This document shows positions 39,130-47,038 of a stretch of DNA of 64,000 nucleotides, piece by piece; positions within the stretch are counted from its first letter, which is position 1; the number at the start of each line of letters is the position of its first letter. The stretch covers positions 11,329 through 75,328 of the forward strand of contig DFMV01000006.1 of the NCBI GenBank assembly GCA_002375765.1, given 5' to 3'. The position numbers and the translations under genes are program-made. The notes beneath the pieces were generated by a model. It ran no database searches and was not told where the DNA came from. It saw nothing but the letters and a program-made list of their open reading frames with translations. The DNA is from Rhizobiales bacterium UBA3584. Lineage in GTDB: Bacteria; Pseudomonadota; Alphaproteobacteria; Rhizobiales; Devosiaceae.

Positions 39130-40293
39130 ATGGTGAGGCAACCCTATCTTCTGGCACTGGCTCTTGGCACTGCCCTGACGCTTCCGGCTTACGCGCAGGA
39201 CAATGCTGATACGCCCGAACCGATCGCTCCCGAGACCCTTACGGTCAAGGAAACGATCGATCCGGGTCCAAACATATTTTCCAACGCCCAGTCTTGGGAT
39301 GGTGCCGGGTCGATTCAGGTCTGGTCGGCCGAAGATTTGACCTACAAGGGCAACCTCACCGCCGGCGCCATGGGCCAGATGCTGATCTCGCCCGACGGGA
39401 CCACCGCTTACGGCCAGTCCACTTACATGACCCGTATCACCCATGGCGATATCGAGCATGTGCTCGAAATCTACGACGTCGCGACCCTGTCCATCACGTC
39501 CGAAATCATCCTGCCCGCCAAGGCGGCCATGGTGGCAGCCTACGCGCCATATCTGGCCATGAGCGCCGACGGCAAACTGGTCTATGTCCAGAACGCCACC
39601 CCTGCCACATCGGTCACCGTGGTCGATGTTGAGGCCGGTGAAGTGATCCAGGAAGTCCCGACGCCCGGTTGCTTCGGGATCTATCCCACCCTCGAAGGGT
39701 ATGGCTTTTCCACCGCCTGCGGCGATGGCACCTTTGCGAGCTTCGATCTGGGCGCCGACGGCAGTGAAGCGACCCGTTCGGTTTCCGAAGCCATCTTCGA
39801 TCCCGACGAAAATCCCATCTTCATCCCCGGCAAGCGCATCGGCGAGGCCCTGGCCTTCATCACCTACCATGGTGATCTGATTACAGTTGACGATTCAGGC
39901 GAGGCGGTTGCTCTGCTCGACGCGGTTTCAATCACCGATGATGTCGAGGATGCCTGGGCACCTGGCGGCTACGATCTGTTCGCCTACAGCCCCGCCGCAG
40001 ACATCTTGTTCGTGACGATGCACTCAGAGCCCTATGACGGTTCCCACAAGAACGCGTCCGAGGAAATCTGGGCCTATGATGTTTCCGAAGACACGGTGCT
40101 CTACCGCACGCATGTCGAAGGCGTCATTTCGCTCTCCGCCACCGACGCGGAAGCTCCCATGCTCTATGCCGTCAACGAACACGAGGCGACCCTTGAGATC
40201 TTCTCGTCCGACCCCGAAGCCAAATACGTCCTCAAGCACGAGGCCTCCACCGACTCGCGCGGTTGGGCGACCCTTGTGTCGGTGGCCCAATGA
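39130..40293 (+). CDS. aauB: Aromatic amine dehydrogenase large subunit
   Basis: Periplasmic seven-bladed propeller subunit of a tryptophan-tryptophylquinone (TTQ) amine dehydrogenase, oxidising primary amines to aldehyde and ammonia. The 387-aa precursor has a signal peptide cleaved after LPAYAQ and the MADH/AADH heavy-chain landmarks TYMTRITHGDIEHVLEIYD and SADGKLVYVQNATPATSVTV-like blades. GGAG (39120-39123) favours ATG 39130 over 39118. The gene set B-E-D-A plus cytochrome matches the aau rather than the mau arrangement, hence the name; substrate not proven. Confidence 0.88.
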   Translation: MVRQPYLLALALGTALTLPAYAQDNADTPEPIAPETLTVKETIDPGPNIFSNAQSWDGAGSIQVWSAEDLTYKGNLTAGAMGQMLISPDGTTAYGQSTYMTRITHGDIEHVLEIYDVATLSITSEIILPAKAAMVAAYAPYLAMSADGKLVYVQNATPATSVTVVDVEAGEVIQEVPTPGCFGIYPTLEGYGFSTACGDGTFASFDLGADGSEATRSVSEAIFDPDENPIFIPGKRIGEALAFITYHGDLITVDDSGEAVALLDAVSITDDVEDAWAPGGYDLFAYSPAADILFVTMHSEPYDGSHKNASEEIWAYDVSEDTVLYRTHVEGVISLSATDAEAPMLYAVNEHEATLEIFSSDPEAKYVLKHEASTDSRGWATLVSVAQ

Positions 40294-40820
40294 GCAGCAC
40301 CGATTTTCTGACCCTGCTCGCGGGCACGGCCGGCGCCTTTATCGCGCTGCTCTTTGCCCGCGCCGCATGGCACAAGCTGGCCGACTTCACCGAGTTCACC
40401 GGCTTTGTCGCTGACTATCAGTTGGTGCCCGAGAGCATGGTGCGGCCCGTTTCGGCGGCCATCGTCGCCGCTGAAACCGCGGTCGTGCTCGCCTTCCTCC
40501 TCCCCGGCGGGGCACCGTTCGGCGCCCTGATCGCCATGGCCCTGCTGTTCGGCTATGCCGGCGGCATGGCGATCAATCTGCGGCGGGGCAGGGACCGGAT
40601 CGAATGCGGTTGTGGTGGCGCGGCACAGCCGCTCTCCTGGTTGCTGATCGGGCGCAACATCGCAATTGCCGCGCTGGCGGCCAGCGCGCTGTTCGCCCCC
40701 ATCACCCTCAATCTCGAAGGCGCAATTGCCGCGATCGGAGCCGGGTTCACGCTCTGGCTTGGCTTTATCGCCGTCGAACAGCTTCTGGCCAACGCCGCGC
40801 GCTTTTCTTTGAAGCGCTAA
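40290..40820 (+). CDS. aauE: Amine dehydrogenase accessory membrane protein MauE/AauE
   Basis: Inner-membrane protein of 176 aa with four to five helices, required in mau systems for maturation of the disulfide-rich small subunit. Landmarks are ARAAWHKLADFTEFTGFV and the cysteine motif IECGCGGAAQ between helices. It is DoxX/MauE-like. ATG overlaps the aauB stop by 4 bp (40290-40293). It probably passes electrons or disulfides to AauD. Confidence 0.9.
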   Translation: MSSTDFLTLLAGTAGAFIALLFARAAWHKLADFTEFTGFVADYQLVPESMVRPVSAAIVAAETAVVLAFLLPGGAPFGALIAMALLFGYAGGMAINLRRGRDRIECGCGGAAQPLSWLLIGRNIAIAALAASALFAPITLNLEGAIAAIGAGFTLWLGFIAVEQLLANAARFSLKR

Positions 40821-40835
40821 AGGGCCAATTTTTGG

Positions 40836-41444
40836 ATGAATGACATGAATGCACTAATTTTTGCCGTTGGCGTCCTCTGGGTGATCGTACTCGCCCTGAT
40901 CGTTATTATCTTCGCCCTCGCCCGCCAGATAGGGGTGCTGTTTGAGCGCGTTTCCCCCATGGGCGCCCTGGTCAACGATTCCGGCCCCAAGATCGGCGAT
41001 ACAACGCCGGTTTACACCCTGCCCAACCTCAATGGTGGCGCGGTAACCATCGGGCCCAAACCCAACCGTTCCACGCTGGTCTTTTTCGTCTCGCCCACCT
41101 GCCCGGTGTGCAAGAAGCTCCTGCCCATCCTTCGCTCGGTCAAATCCGACGAGAGCAAATGGCTCGATGTGGTGCTGGCCAGCGATGGCGAGGTCGACAA
41201 GCACAAGCGCTTCATCGACACCGCAAAGCTCACGGACTTCCCCTATGTGGTGTCCACCGAGCTCGGCCTTGCCTATCGCGTCTCGCGCCTGCCGTTTGCC
41301 GTGCTGTTCGATGAGCACGGCACCATCAAGGCCAAGGGTCTCATCAACAATCGCGAACAACTCGAGAGCCTGTTCAACGCCTCCGAAATGGGCGTCGGCT
41401 CGATCCAGAACTACCTCGACGCCCCAATTCCGGCCACCAACTGA
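40836..41444 (+). CDS. aauD: Thioredoxin-like disulfide protein MauD/AauD
   Basis: Membrane-anchored periplasmic thioredoxin-fold protein of 202 aa needed for disulfide formation or isomerisation in the small subunit. A single N-terminal helix (about residues 6-30) precedes a thioredoxin domain with active site C89-P-V-C92 in SPTCPVCKKLLP and cis-Pro in SRLPFAVLF. Follows aauE by 15 bp and precedes aauA by 23 bp. Confidence 0.92.
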   Translation: MNDMNALIFAVGVLWVIVLALIVIIFALARQIGVLFERVSPMGALVNDSGPKIGDTTPVYTLPNLNGGAVTIGPKPNRSTLVFFVSPTCPVCKKLLPILRSVKSDESKWLDVVLASDGEVDKHKRFIDTAKLTDFPYVVSTELGLAYRVSRLPFAVLFDEHGTIKAKGLINNREQLESLFNASEMGVGSIQNYLDAPIPATN

Positions 41445-41467
41445 ACGCGCTTAAGGGAGCACTAGAT

Positions 41468-42019
41468 ATGAACGGTTTGATCGACTCTCTTCTGGCCTGG
41501 ATGGACAAGCGGGCCGAAAACTCCGCCCGTCAGGTCGCCCAAAAGACAGGCAGGCGCAACTTCCTTGCCAAAGCTGGCGCCGCTGTTGTCGGTGGTGTCG
41601 TGGGCGGCACCATGCTGCCCATGCTGCCCTATGACCGCAATTTCGGCATGGCATTCGGCCAGGAAGGCGCCTCTGTCGACGGCGACCAGACCGCTTGCGA
41701 ATACTGGCGCTACTGCGCGCTGGACGGCAATCTGTGCAATGATTGCGGCGGTGCCATCGACCAGTGCCCGCCGGGTTCGGAAGCGTCCTCGGTCGCCTGG
41801 GTCGGCACCTGCGCCAACCCCAATGACGGCCGTGACTACCTCGTTTCCTACAACGATTGCTGCGGCAAGGCGTCCTGCTCGGGCTCGTTCTGCTTCACCT
41901 CCGAAGGCGAGCGCCCCGGCTACCGCATGGGCCTCTACAACGACATCAACTGGTGCATGGCCAACGCCTCCAAGGGCTATCACTGCACCGTCGCCATCGT
42001 TGTGGGGCTCGCCGAGTGA
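41468..42019 (+). CDS. aauA: Aromatic amine dehydrogenase small subunit (TTQ-bearing)
   Basis: Catalytic subunit, 183-aa precursor with a Tat-type leader (TGRRNFLAKAG at residues 27-37). The mature part keeps both tryptophans that form TTQ (W111 in AWVGTC and W162 in DINWCMAN) and the key acids D86 (CALDG) and D130 (YNDCC). It has 12 cysteines. Against remembered AADH/MADH small subunits, the Cys of CxCCGG at D92 and its expected partner at S140 are both missing, while the AADH-specific pair (C93, C137) is kept. Followed by an overlapping cytochrome gene. Confidence 0.9.
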   Translation: MNGLIDSLLAWMDKRAENSARQVAQKTGRRNFLAKAGAAVVGGVVGGTMLPMLPYDRNFGMAFGQEGASVDGDQTACEYWRYCALDGNLCNDCGGAIDQCPPGSEASSVAWVGTCANPNDGRDYLVSYNDCCGKASCSGSFCFTSEGERPGYRMGLYNDINWCMANASKGYHCTVAIVVGLAE

Positions 42020-42462
42020 AAAAGATTGCCACACTCATCATCCCGGCGCTGCTTTGTGCGGCGCCGGGATTTTCCCAAGAGCGCACCCCGCACACAAATT
42101 ATGTTCTGCGCTGCGCCGGCTGCCACGGCATGAGCGGGTCGGGCGCCCCTGCCGCCGGAATATTTGACTTCAACGGAATGGTCGGCGCCTTTGCCGGCAT
42201 CGATGAGGGCCGCACCTATCTCATGCACGTCCCCGGCGTCGCCGGATCGGGGCTGTCCGATTCCGAGATCGCCGCTGTCATGAACTATGTCATGGAAACC
42301 TGGGCTGGTGATTCCCTGCCCGAGCCCTACGAACCCTTCACGGCGGCCGAGGTGACCGAACGCCGCGCCATCGCCATACCTGACATTGTGGAAAACCGTC
42401 GCCAAGTGGCGGCTCTGCTGCAAACCATGGGTATCGAAACCGCCGATTATCCCTGGCCATAA
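42016..42462 (+). CDS. Periplasmic mono-haem cytochrome c of the aau cluster
   Basis: Small exported c-type cytochrome of 148 aa. Signal peptide KKIATLIIPALLCAAPGFSQ; single haem site C33-A-G-C36-H37; possible Met ligand in AAVMNYVMETW. GTG start overlaps the aauA stop by 4 bp (42016-42019). In the Alcaligenes aau cluster the gene after aauA (orf-2) was predicted to be such a cytochrome, so it is the likely electron acceptor or a conserved partner. No amicyanin or azurin gene is present here. Confidence 0.88.
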   Translation: MKKIATLIIPALLCAAPGFSQERTPHTNYVLRCAGCHGMSGSGAPAAGIFDFNGMVGAFAGIDEGRTYLMHVPGVAGSGLSDSEIAAVMNYVMETWAGDSLPEPYEPFTAAEVTERRAIAIPDIVENRRQVAALLQTMGIETADYPWP

Positions 42463-42638
42463 AGACATCCGCGCAAATCAGCTGTGGCCGGCTTCGGGCG
42501 GTCAACAGGCGCTTGTCTTGAAAATTGCGCGCCGGCGCACCATATGACGTTGCAAGCCGCACGCCATAGGAATAGGCGCCGCGCTTCGGTTGATTCGTAA
42601 CTTTTGATTTTGTCATCAAACTGTGGTATTGTGCCCAC

Positions 42639-42690
42639 AACCAGTTGCATCAGCCCTCACGCTAACCTGTGCCCCGAAGGGCACTTTTTT
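42639..42690 (+). ncRNA. Candidate ~50-nt small RNA or terminated leader
   Basis: A promoter-like pair TTGATT (42604-42609) and TATTGT (42627-42632) is 17 bp apart, predicting a start near 42639. A strong terminator, GTGCCC-CGAA-GGGCAC followed by six T (42669-42690), ends it. It could be a free small RNA or an attenuated leader in front of carD. Sequence evidence only; no family recognised. Confidence 0.4.
42669..42690 (+). terminator. Rho-independent terminator upstream of carD
   Basis: Stem GTGCCC (42669-42674) and GGGCAC (42679-42684), CGAA tetraloop, T6 run. It may end the aau operon read-through or the candidate small RNA. Confidence 0.85.
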
Positions 42691-42833
42691 GTGAAACAAG
42701 CCAAAAAAAGATAACCAACCGACCGGAAGCCAGCGGAACCGGCCGGGAGAGTTGTGCGACTGAAAAATGATCCTGACCTGGGATCAGGAAATTGGGCGAG
42801 ACGCGTCTGCCGCAATGAGCGCGTCCGCCAAAA

Positions 42834-42877
42834 GCGCTTCCAGGAAAAGTGGAAACACTTTTCCGTTTCGGAAGCGC
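42834..42877 (+). repeat. Nested-hairpin dispersed repeat, copy 6
   Basis: Outer arms GCGCTTCC (42834-42841) and GGAAGCGC (42870-42877), perfect; inner arms GGAAAAGTG (42843-42851) and CACTTTTCC (42856-42864), perfect; box GTTTC instead of GGTTC at 42865-42869. It ends 75 nt before the carD start, same orientation. Confidence 0.85.
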
Positions 42878-42952
42878 GACAAACAAGAATTGGGTCCGTT
42901 CAGCTTTCACCTGAATGCTGAACGGAACAAGGCGTCAACAGGAGTAGCCAAT

Positions 42953-43516
42953 ATGGCAACTAAAAAGACCACGCAGCGCGCGGGCTTCAAGACCGGCGAG
43001 TATATCGTTTATCCATCTCACGGTGTTGGCCTGATCCAGTCCATCGAGGAACAGGAAGTCGCAGGACTTTCTCTCGAACTGTTCGTCATCGGCTTCGAAC
43101 AGGACAAGCTGACGCTCCGCGTGCCCGTTGCCAAAATCAACTCCGTGGGCATGCGCAAGCTGGCCGAACCTGAAGAAGTCACCAAGGCGCTCGAAACCGT
43201 CACAGGCCGTGCCCGCGTCAAGCGCACCATGTGGAGCCGCCGCGCGCAGGAATACGAGGCCAAGATCAATTCGGGCGATCTCATTGCGATCTCCGAAGTG
43301 GTCCGCGACCTCTACCGTTCCGAGGAACAGCCCGAGCAGTCCTATTCCGAACGCCAGCTCTTCGAGCAGGCCATGGACCGCATGAGCCGCGAAATCGCTT
43401 CTGTAAACAAGATCACGCTGACCGAAGCGGTCAAGCTCATCACCAAGAACCTCGCCAAGAGCCCGCGCCGCGGCAAATCCGACGCAGCCGATCCCGCCGA
43501 GGAAGCCGCAGCGTAA
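42953..43516 (+). CDS. carD: CarD family transcription factor
   Basis: RNA-polymerase-binding regulator (CdnL/CarD-like) of 187 aa that stabilises open complexes at rRNA and other promoters. N-terminal RID/Tudor-like domain: FKTGEYIVYPSHGVGLIQSI, then KINSVGMRKL; C-terminal helices with TMWSRRAQEYEAKINSG and basic residues. ATG 42953 is preceded by AGGAG; the frame is open upstream across the repeat but that part is not CarD-like. Ends with a strong terminator. Confidence 0.95.
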   Translation: MATKKTTQRAGFKTGEYIVYPSHGVGLIQSIEEQEVAGLSLELFVIGFEQDKLTLRVPVAKINSVGMRKLAEPEEVTKALETVTGRARVKRTMWSRRAQEYEAKINSGDLIAISEVVRDLYRSEEQPEQSYSERQLFEQAMDRMSREIASVNKITLTEAVKLITKNLAKSPRRGKSDAADPAEEAAA

Positions 43517-43540
43517 TTTGCAAGGCTTGCGATCAATACG

Positions 43541-43572
43541 AAAAAGGCCGGTCCCAGCGACCGGCCTTTTTT
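43541..43572 (+). terminator. Bidirectional terminator between carD and a lipoprotein gene
   Basis: AAAAAGGCCGGT (43541-43552) and ACCGGCCTTTTT (43560-43571) form a 12-bp stem with a 7-nt loop, giving T runs in both directions. Shared by convergent genes. Confidence 0.92.
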
Positions 43573-43577
43573 TCTGC

Positions 43578-43820
43578 CTATCGCGGCTCCGATATCAAGG
43601 CCCGCAGCGTCGCGTAGTCTTCAGCCGAAATCTGACCTTTTTGGCCCGCATCTTCCACCAGATACCCCACGCAAACCTCGTTTGCCTGCGGGAGGTTCTT
43701 TTCGGAGAACCCGCTCATATCGCAGAGTTGCCGAAGATTTTTCAGGCGCGTTTCCGGTGAAACCGTCTGGCATCCGGATAGAATGATCGCTGCGAGACCG
43801 ACAATGACTGTTCTTTTCAC
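43578..43820 (-). CDS. Small hypothetical lipoprotein
   Basis: Lipoprotein of 80 aa: short signal peptide with lipobox LSGC (Cys17), then a polar region with two cysteines (LCDMSGF and EVCVGYL). GTG 43820 is chosen because GGGGG lies just upstream and the signal peptide begins there; the longer frame from 43856 adds non-signal residues. Not recognised as a named family. Convergent with carD, sharing its terminator. Confidence 0.65.
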   Translation of the reverse strand: MKRTVIVGLAAIILSGCQTVSPETRLKNLRQLCDMSGFSEKNLPQANEVCVGYLVEDAGQKGQISAEDYATLRALISEPR

Positions 43821-44003
43821 TTTGCCCCCAACCGGCTCAAAAAGGTACAAGCGCAATTTATGCGCCTTCAGCAGAACCCTTGATCGGGTAATGTGAAAAT
43901 TTCGGTTAAGGTCTTGTGCTTGATGGGTGAGGCGGGCACATCGGTCTTCAAAGCCAGGATCGCAGTCCCGGGCCGGCCGGGAGCCACATCCGCGCGACCT
44001 GCG

Positions 44004-45476
44004 CTAATCCACCCGCACGACCTTGTAGGACGCACCCGTCTCCACCGGATCGCCCGGCAGCAGATTGTTGAGCACTAAAAACAGCTCGCGCCCGCGATTG
44101 AGCTGGCTCATGCGCTGCGCCAGCGTATCGGCATTGTCGTTGCTGCCCGCCCGCACCAGCCCCAGTTTGATGGAGCGTATGGCGGCAAGATCGCTTTGCT
44201 GTGTGCGCCGCAGGCTTTCGATGGTGCGCTGCGCTGCGCTGCGGAACGCCGAAGTGTCGGCGCGCCCCGCAAAGATGAAGCGGAACACGGCATCGTCGAT
44301 CCGCGCCACGGTCACATCGAAGTACCATTCGTCGGTCTGGGCCCGCCCCGTCGCCGTTTCGATGCCGTTGATGGTGCGCGTGGTTACCGTTTCCGGCTGC
44401 AGCCCGGCAATCCAGCCCGAGCGCAGGTAATCGGCCAGCGATGTCGAAGAAGGCACCTGCGCGCTGTCGAACCGCAACGCCGCCCCATCGCCAGCCACCG
44501 CCACAACGGCCTGATTGGACATCTGCAGCGTATAGTCGGACGGCACGGTGAAGGTCAGCCGGTATTGCGGCGAGATGTAGCGCTGCCCGACGATCGCACC
44601 CTGCTTGTTGGAATCCCCAAAGGTGATCCCGTCCACGGCGGAAAGATAGCCCTGCCGGTCAGTAATCCCCACGCCGGGTTCGCCATAATTGCGCGCTTCG
44701 TTGATCGCCCGCTGGATACGGTCGGGCGTCGAAGGATGCGTGGAGAGGAAATCTTCGCCTCCGTTCGCCGCACTCACAAATTGCGCAAACCGCCCCATTG
44801 CGGTCAAGAACCGTGCCGCCGCATGCGGATCGTACCCGGCCCTCGCCGCGATCTTGATGCCCTCGCGGTCGGCTTCGAGCTCTTGGTTCTGCGAGAACGC
44901 CGCAAGGTTCTGCGCCGAGCGCTCCGCTGTGGCATTGGCGTCGATCACCCCGCCCAGAACCCCGGTGATCACCCGATCGACAAGCTCGGTGGTCCGCACC
45001 CGCGCCGAGCGAGCCCGCGCATGGCGCAGGGTCACATGGGCGATCTCGTGGGCGATGACCGCCGCCAGTTCGCTCATGTCGTTGGCGAGGGCAAGAATGC
45101 CGCGAGTCACATAGATGAACCCGCCGGGCAAGGCGAAGGCGTTCACTTCCGATGAGTCGAGAATGGTGATCGTAAATTGCGTCGCCGGCTGGCCCGCCGC
45201 CGCCAGAAGTTTCGAGACCATCCGCGCCAGCATCAGTTCGGTGGCGCGGTGCTCATACACCCCGCCATACGAAGCGATAATGCGCGGGTGCTCTCGCAAC
45301 CCGATCACGGCATCCTCGGGGTCAGTTCCCGCCGGCACCGCCGGTGCCGAGCCGCCCGTCTGGCGCGTGGCGATGTCCGATCCACCGATCAGTCCCGAAC
45401 AGCCGGCGACCGAAGCCACAAGCACAAGGCCCGTGCCCGACAGAAAGGCGCGACGTGTCAGTGTCCTCTCGCTCAT
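44004..45476 (-). CDS. M48 family metalloprotease, lipoprotein
   Basis: Periplasmic zinc metallopeptidase of 490 aa, BepA/LoiP-like. N-terminus has Tat-like TRRAFLSG and a lipobox VAGC (Cys26). The zinc site is HEIAH at residues 143-147 with the later glutamate in NQELEADREGI; HPSTPDRIQRAI is also typical. The C-terminal ~200 residues form an extra domain with repeated NTF2/PDZ-like strands. Overlaps the upstream nuclease-like gene by 4 bp (45473-45476). Outer-membrane protein quality control is the likely role. Confidence 0.9.
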   Translation of the reverse strand: MSERTLTRRAFLSGTGLVLVASVAGCSGLIGGSDIATRQTGGSAPAVPAGTDPEDAVIGLREHPRIIASYGGVYEHRATELMLARMVSKLLAAAGQPATQFTITILDSSEVNAFALPGGFIYVTRGILALANDMSELAAVIAHEIAHVTLRHARARSARVRTTELVDRVITGVLGGVIDANATAERSAQNLAAFSQNQELEADREGIKIAARAGYDPHAAARFLTAMGRFAQFVSAANGGEDFLSTHPSTPDRIQRAINEARNYGEPGVGITDRQGYLSAVDGITFGDSNKQGAIVGQRYISPQYRLTFTVPSDYTLQMSNQAVVAVAGDGAALRFDSAQVPSSTSLADYLRSGWIAGLQPETVTTRTINGIETATGRAQTDEWYFDVTVARIDDAVFRFIFAGRADTSAFRSAAQRTIESLRRTQQSDLAAIRSIKLGLVRAGSNDNADTLAQRMSQLNRGRELFLVLNNLLPGDPVETGASYKVVRVD

Positions 45477-46324
45477 GGCCTTGCCAGAACCTCGATCTGC
45501 TCGGGATGGGTAACATCAATGCGCGGCCCGTCGGCGCTCTCGATCCAGCCGCGCACCCGGATGACGCCATTATCGAACATAAGCGGATCGATACCCGCTT
45601 GCTCAAAGACCCGCAATCCTTGGCTCTCGATTACGGCAGTAAAATCTTCGCGCCAGATGCGCCCGAAATTGAGATAGACCCGACTGCCCACCCGTTCGGC
45701 GTTGAGCACCCGACCTTCCACCAGTTCGTACCCGCCGACCCGATCGAGCAGGGATTGCGGATCGGCGCCGTTGCGGATCGCGTAATAGGGATCGCGCCAG
45801 ATGCCGAGCCGATCGGCCCGCCCCTGCGCCTCGGCGGCATAAAGGACATCGAGGCAAGAGCGGTTGTCGGGGAACGAATAAACCCGAGCGAGGCCCAGAC
45901 GCAGCATTTCGGCCTGCACCCAGATCATTTCCCCATCGCGTTCAACCATTACATGGGCCAGCGCCCGCCCGTGGCGATCGCGGTTTTCCCCGCTGTAATA
46001 GAGCGCAACCTCTTGCCCCATCACCAGGTCTTGGATGGTGGCCTTGGCCTCATCGCCCAGCGGCCAGGCCTCGAACCCTTCCCGTCCCAGCGGCAGTTTG
46101 GGCGCCTGAATACCCACCAGCCGCACGGTCAGTCCGCTGTCGAGATCGAATGTATCGCCGTCCGAAATCGAAACCACCCGGCCCGAAGGCCCGGCTTGCA
46201 GTTCATCGCACGTCTGGGAAAGGGCAGGCGCAACGCCCGGCACGGTCATGAGAAGTGTCGTCACGAGCAAACGTCTGAGCAAATTCGGCCTCGAGCGGCA
46301 ATTTTTCGGACTGACCCTCCACAT
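45473..46324 (-). CDS. Exported SNase-fold protein with altered active site
   Basis: Secreted protein of about 283 aa with a staphylococcal-nuclease-like domain at residues 50-160 (VVSISDGDTF, VRLVGIQAPK, NRDRHGRALAHV). Matching to the staphylococcal enzyme: D57 (D21), R68 (R35) and the HGR arginine (R87) are kept, but the Ca2+ ligand Asp40 is Gln73 and the base Glu43 is Lys76. Catalysis is therefore doubtful. Signal peptide ends near APALSQ. The frame opens at 46378; ATG 46324 is chosen, start uncertain. Coupled to the M48 gene. Confidence 0.8.
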   Translation of the reverse strand: MWRVSPKNCRSRPNLLRRLLVTTLLMTVPGVAPALSQTCDELQAGPSGRVVSISDGDTFDLDSGLTVRLVGIQAPKLPLGREGFEAWPLGDEAKATIQDLVMGQEVALYYSGENRDRHGRALAHVMVERDGEMIWVQAEMLRLGLARVYSFPDNRSCLDVLYAAEAQGRADRLGIWRDPYYAIRNGADPQSLLDRVGGYELVEGRVLNAERVGSRVYLNFGRIWREDFTAVIESQGLRVFEQAGIDPLMFDNGVIRVRGWIESADGPRIDVTHPEQIEVLARP

Positions 46325-46422
46325 TCCCCGCGATGCTTCGGATTCGACTGTGCCCCACTGTGCACTCAATTGCGGCAAAAATCATCACTATTGTCCGCGC
46401 AAGCCGTTTTTGCTGGCCGCCA

Positions 46423-46995
46423 TCAGCTCAATGCCGATTGGTCCTCGGTATGCGCCCGGCTTCTGCCGATCATTGCTGCCAGCGCCTGCACCTGCCGGTC
46501 GGCAATCCCCATTTCCTTGAGGTGTCGGGCCGTGTTGATCACATAATCCACATTGGGCCCCGCCTCTCCCACCGCCCCATTGACCAGCGCGAACTGTTCC
46601 TCGAGTGTCAGCCGCCCGGCATATTGGGGATGTTTGGGATCGGCAACGAAAGTGAGCGTTTCGACAATTTCGCCATTGGCCAGCTTGGCGGGACGATTGG
46701 TCTCCACATAAACCCCGGTCACCTGCTCCCGCGCGCGCAGATATTCGCGCACATCGGACCAGTCGGCTGCTGCGATCTTGAATGCCATGCCCACGCACGC
46801 CCCGCCCCTTTCGAGCCCGAACACAAGCCCCGGCCGCTCTTCGGTGCCCCTGTGGCGGTGCGAATAGATGCACAACCGCCGATGCACCCCGCGCAACAGC
46901 GCCCGCTCAGCGCGCTCGAACACGAAGCCGGGCCGCCAGATCAGCGATCCGTAGCCGAAAACCCAGGGCGAGGATGGTTCTAAAGGTATGGACAT
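46423..46995 (-). CDS. Gamma-glutamylcyclotransferase, ChaC type
   Basis: Cytosolic glutathione-degrading cyclotransferase of 190 aa. The substrate-binding motif VFGYGSLIWRPGF is near the N-terminus; HRRLCIYSHRHRGTEERPGLVFG and GMAFKI follow, and NVDYVINTARHLKEMGI matches the ChaC C-terminus. It lies between the SNase-like gene and DUF2339 gene on the same strand. Likely role: turnover of glutathione to 5-oxoproline and Cys-Gly. Confidence 0.92.
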   Translation of the reverse strand: MSIPLEPSSPWVFGYGSLIWRPGFVFERAERALLRGVHRRLCIYSHRHRGTEERPGLVFGLERGGACVGMAFKIAAADWSDVREYLRAREQVTGVYVETNRPAKLANGEIVETLTFVADPKHPQYAGRLTLEEQFALVNGAVGEAGPNVDYVINTARHLKEMGIADRQVQALAAMIGRSRAHTEDQSALS

Positions 46996-47038
46996 GGCTC
47001 AAGGTTTGGCACGCGCATCCCCAGCGCGCAAGATGCGC

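Larger units (their letters stand above)
42463..42952. other. 490-bp interval between the aau cluster and carD
   Basis: No protein gene seen. It contains a possible short transcript (promoter 42604-42632, terminator 42669-42690) and repeat copy 6 (42834-42877), and ends in the carD ribosome-binding site (AGGAG near 42940-42944). Confidence 0.6.

Noticed and set aside
39130..42462. Naming the cluster mau (methylamine dehydrogenase)
   Set aside because: Gene content (BEDA plus cytochrome, no mauF/G/C) and the extra AADH-type cysteine pair fit aau better, though substrate is not proven.
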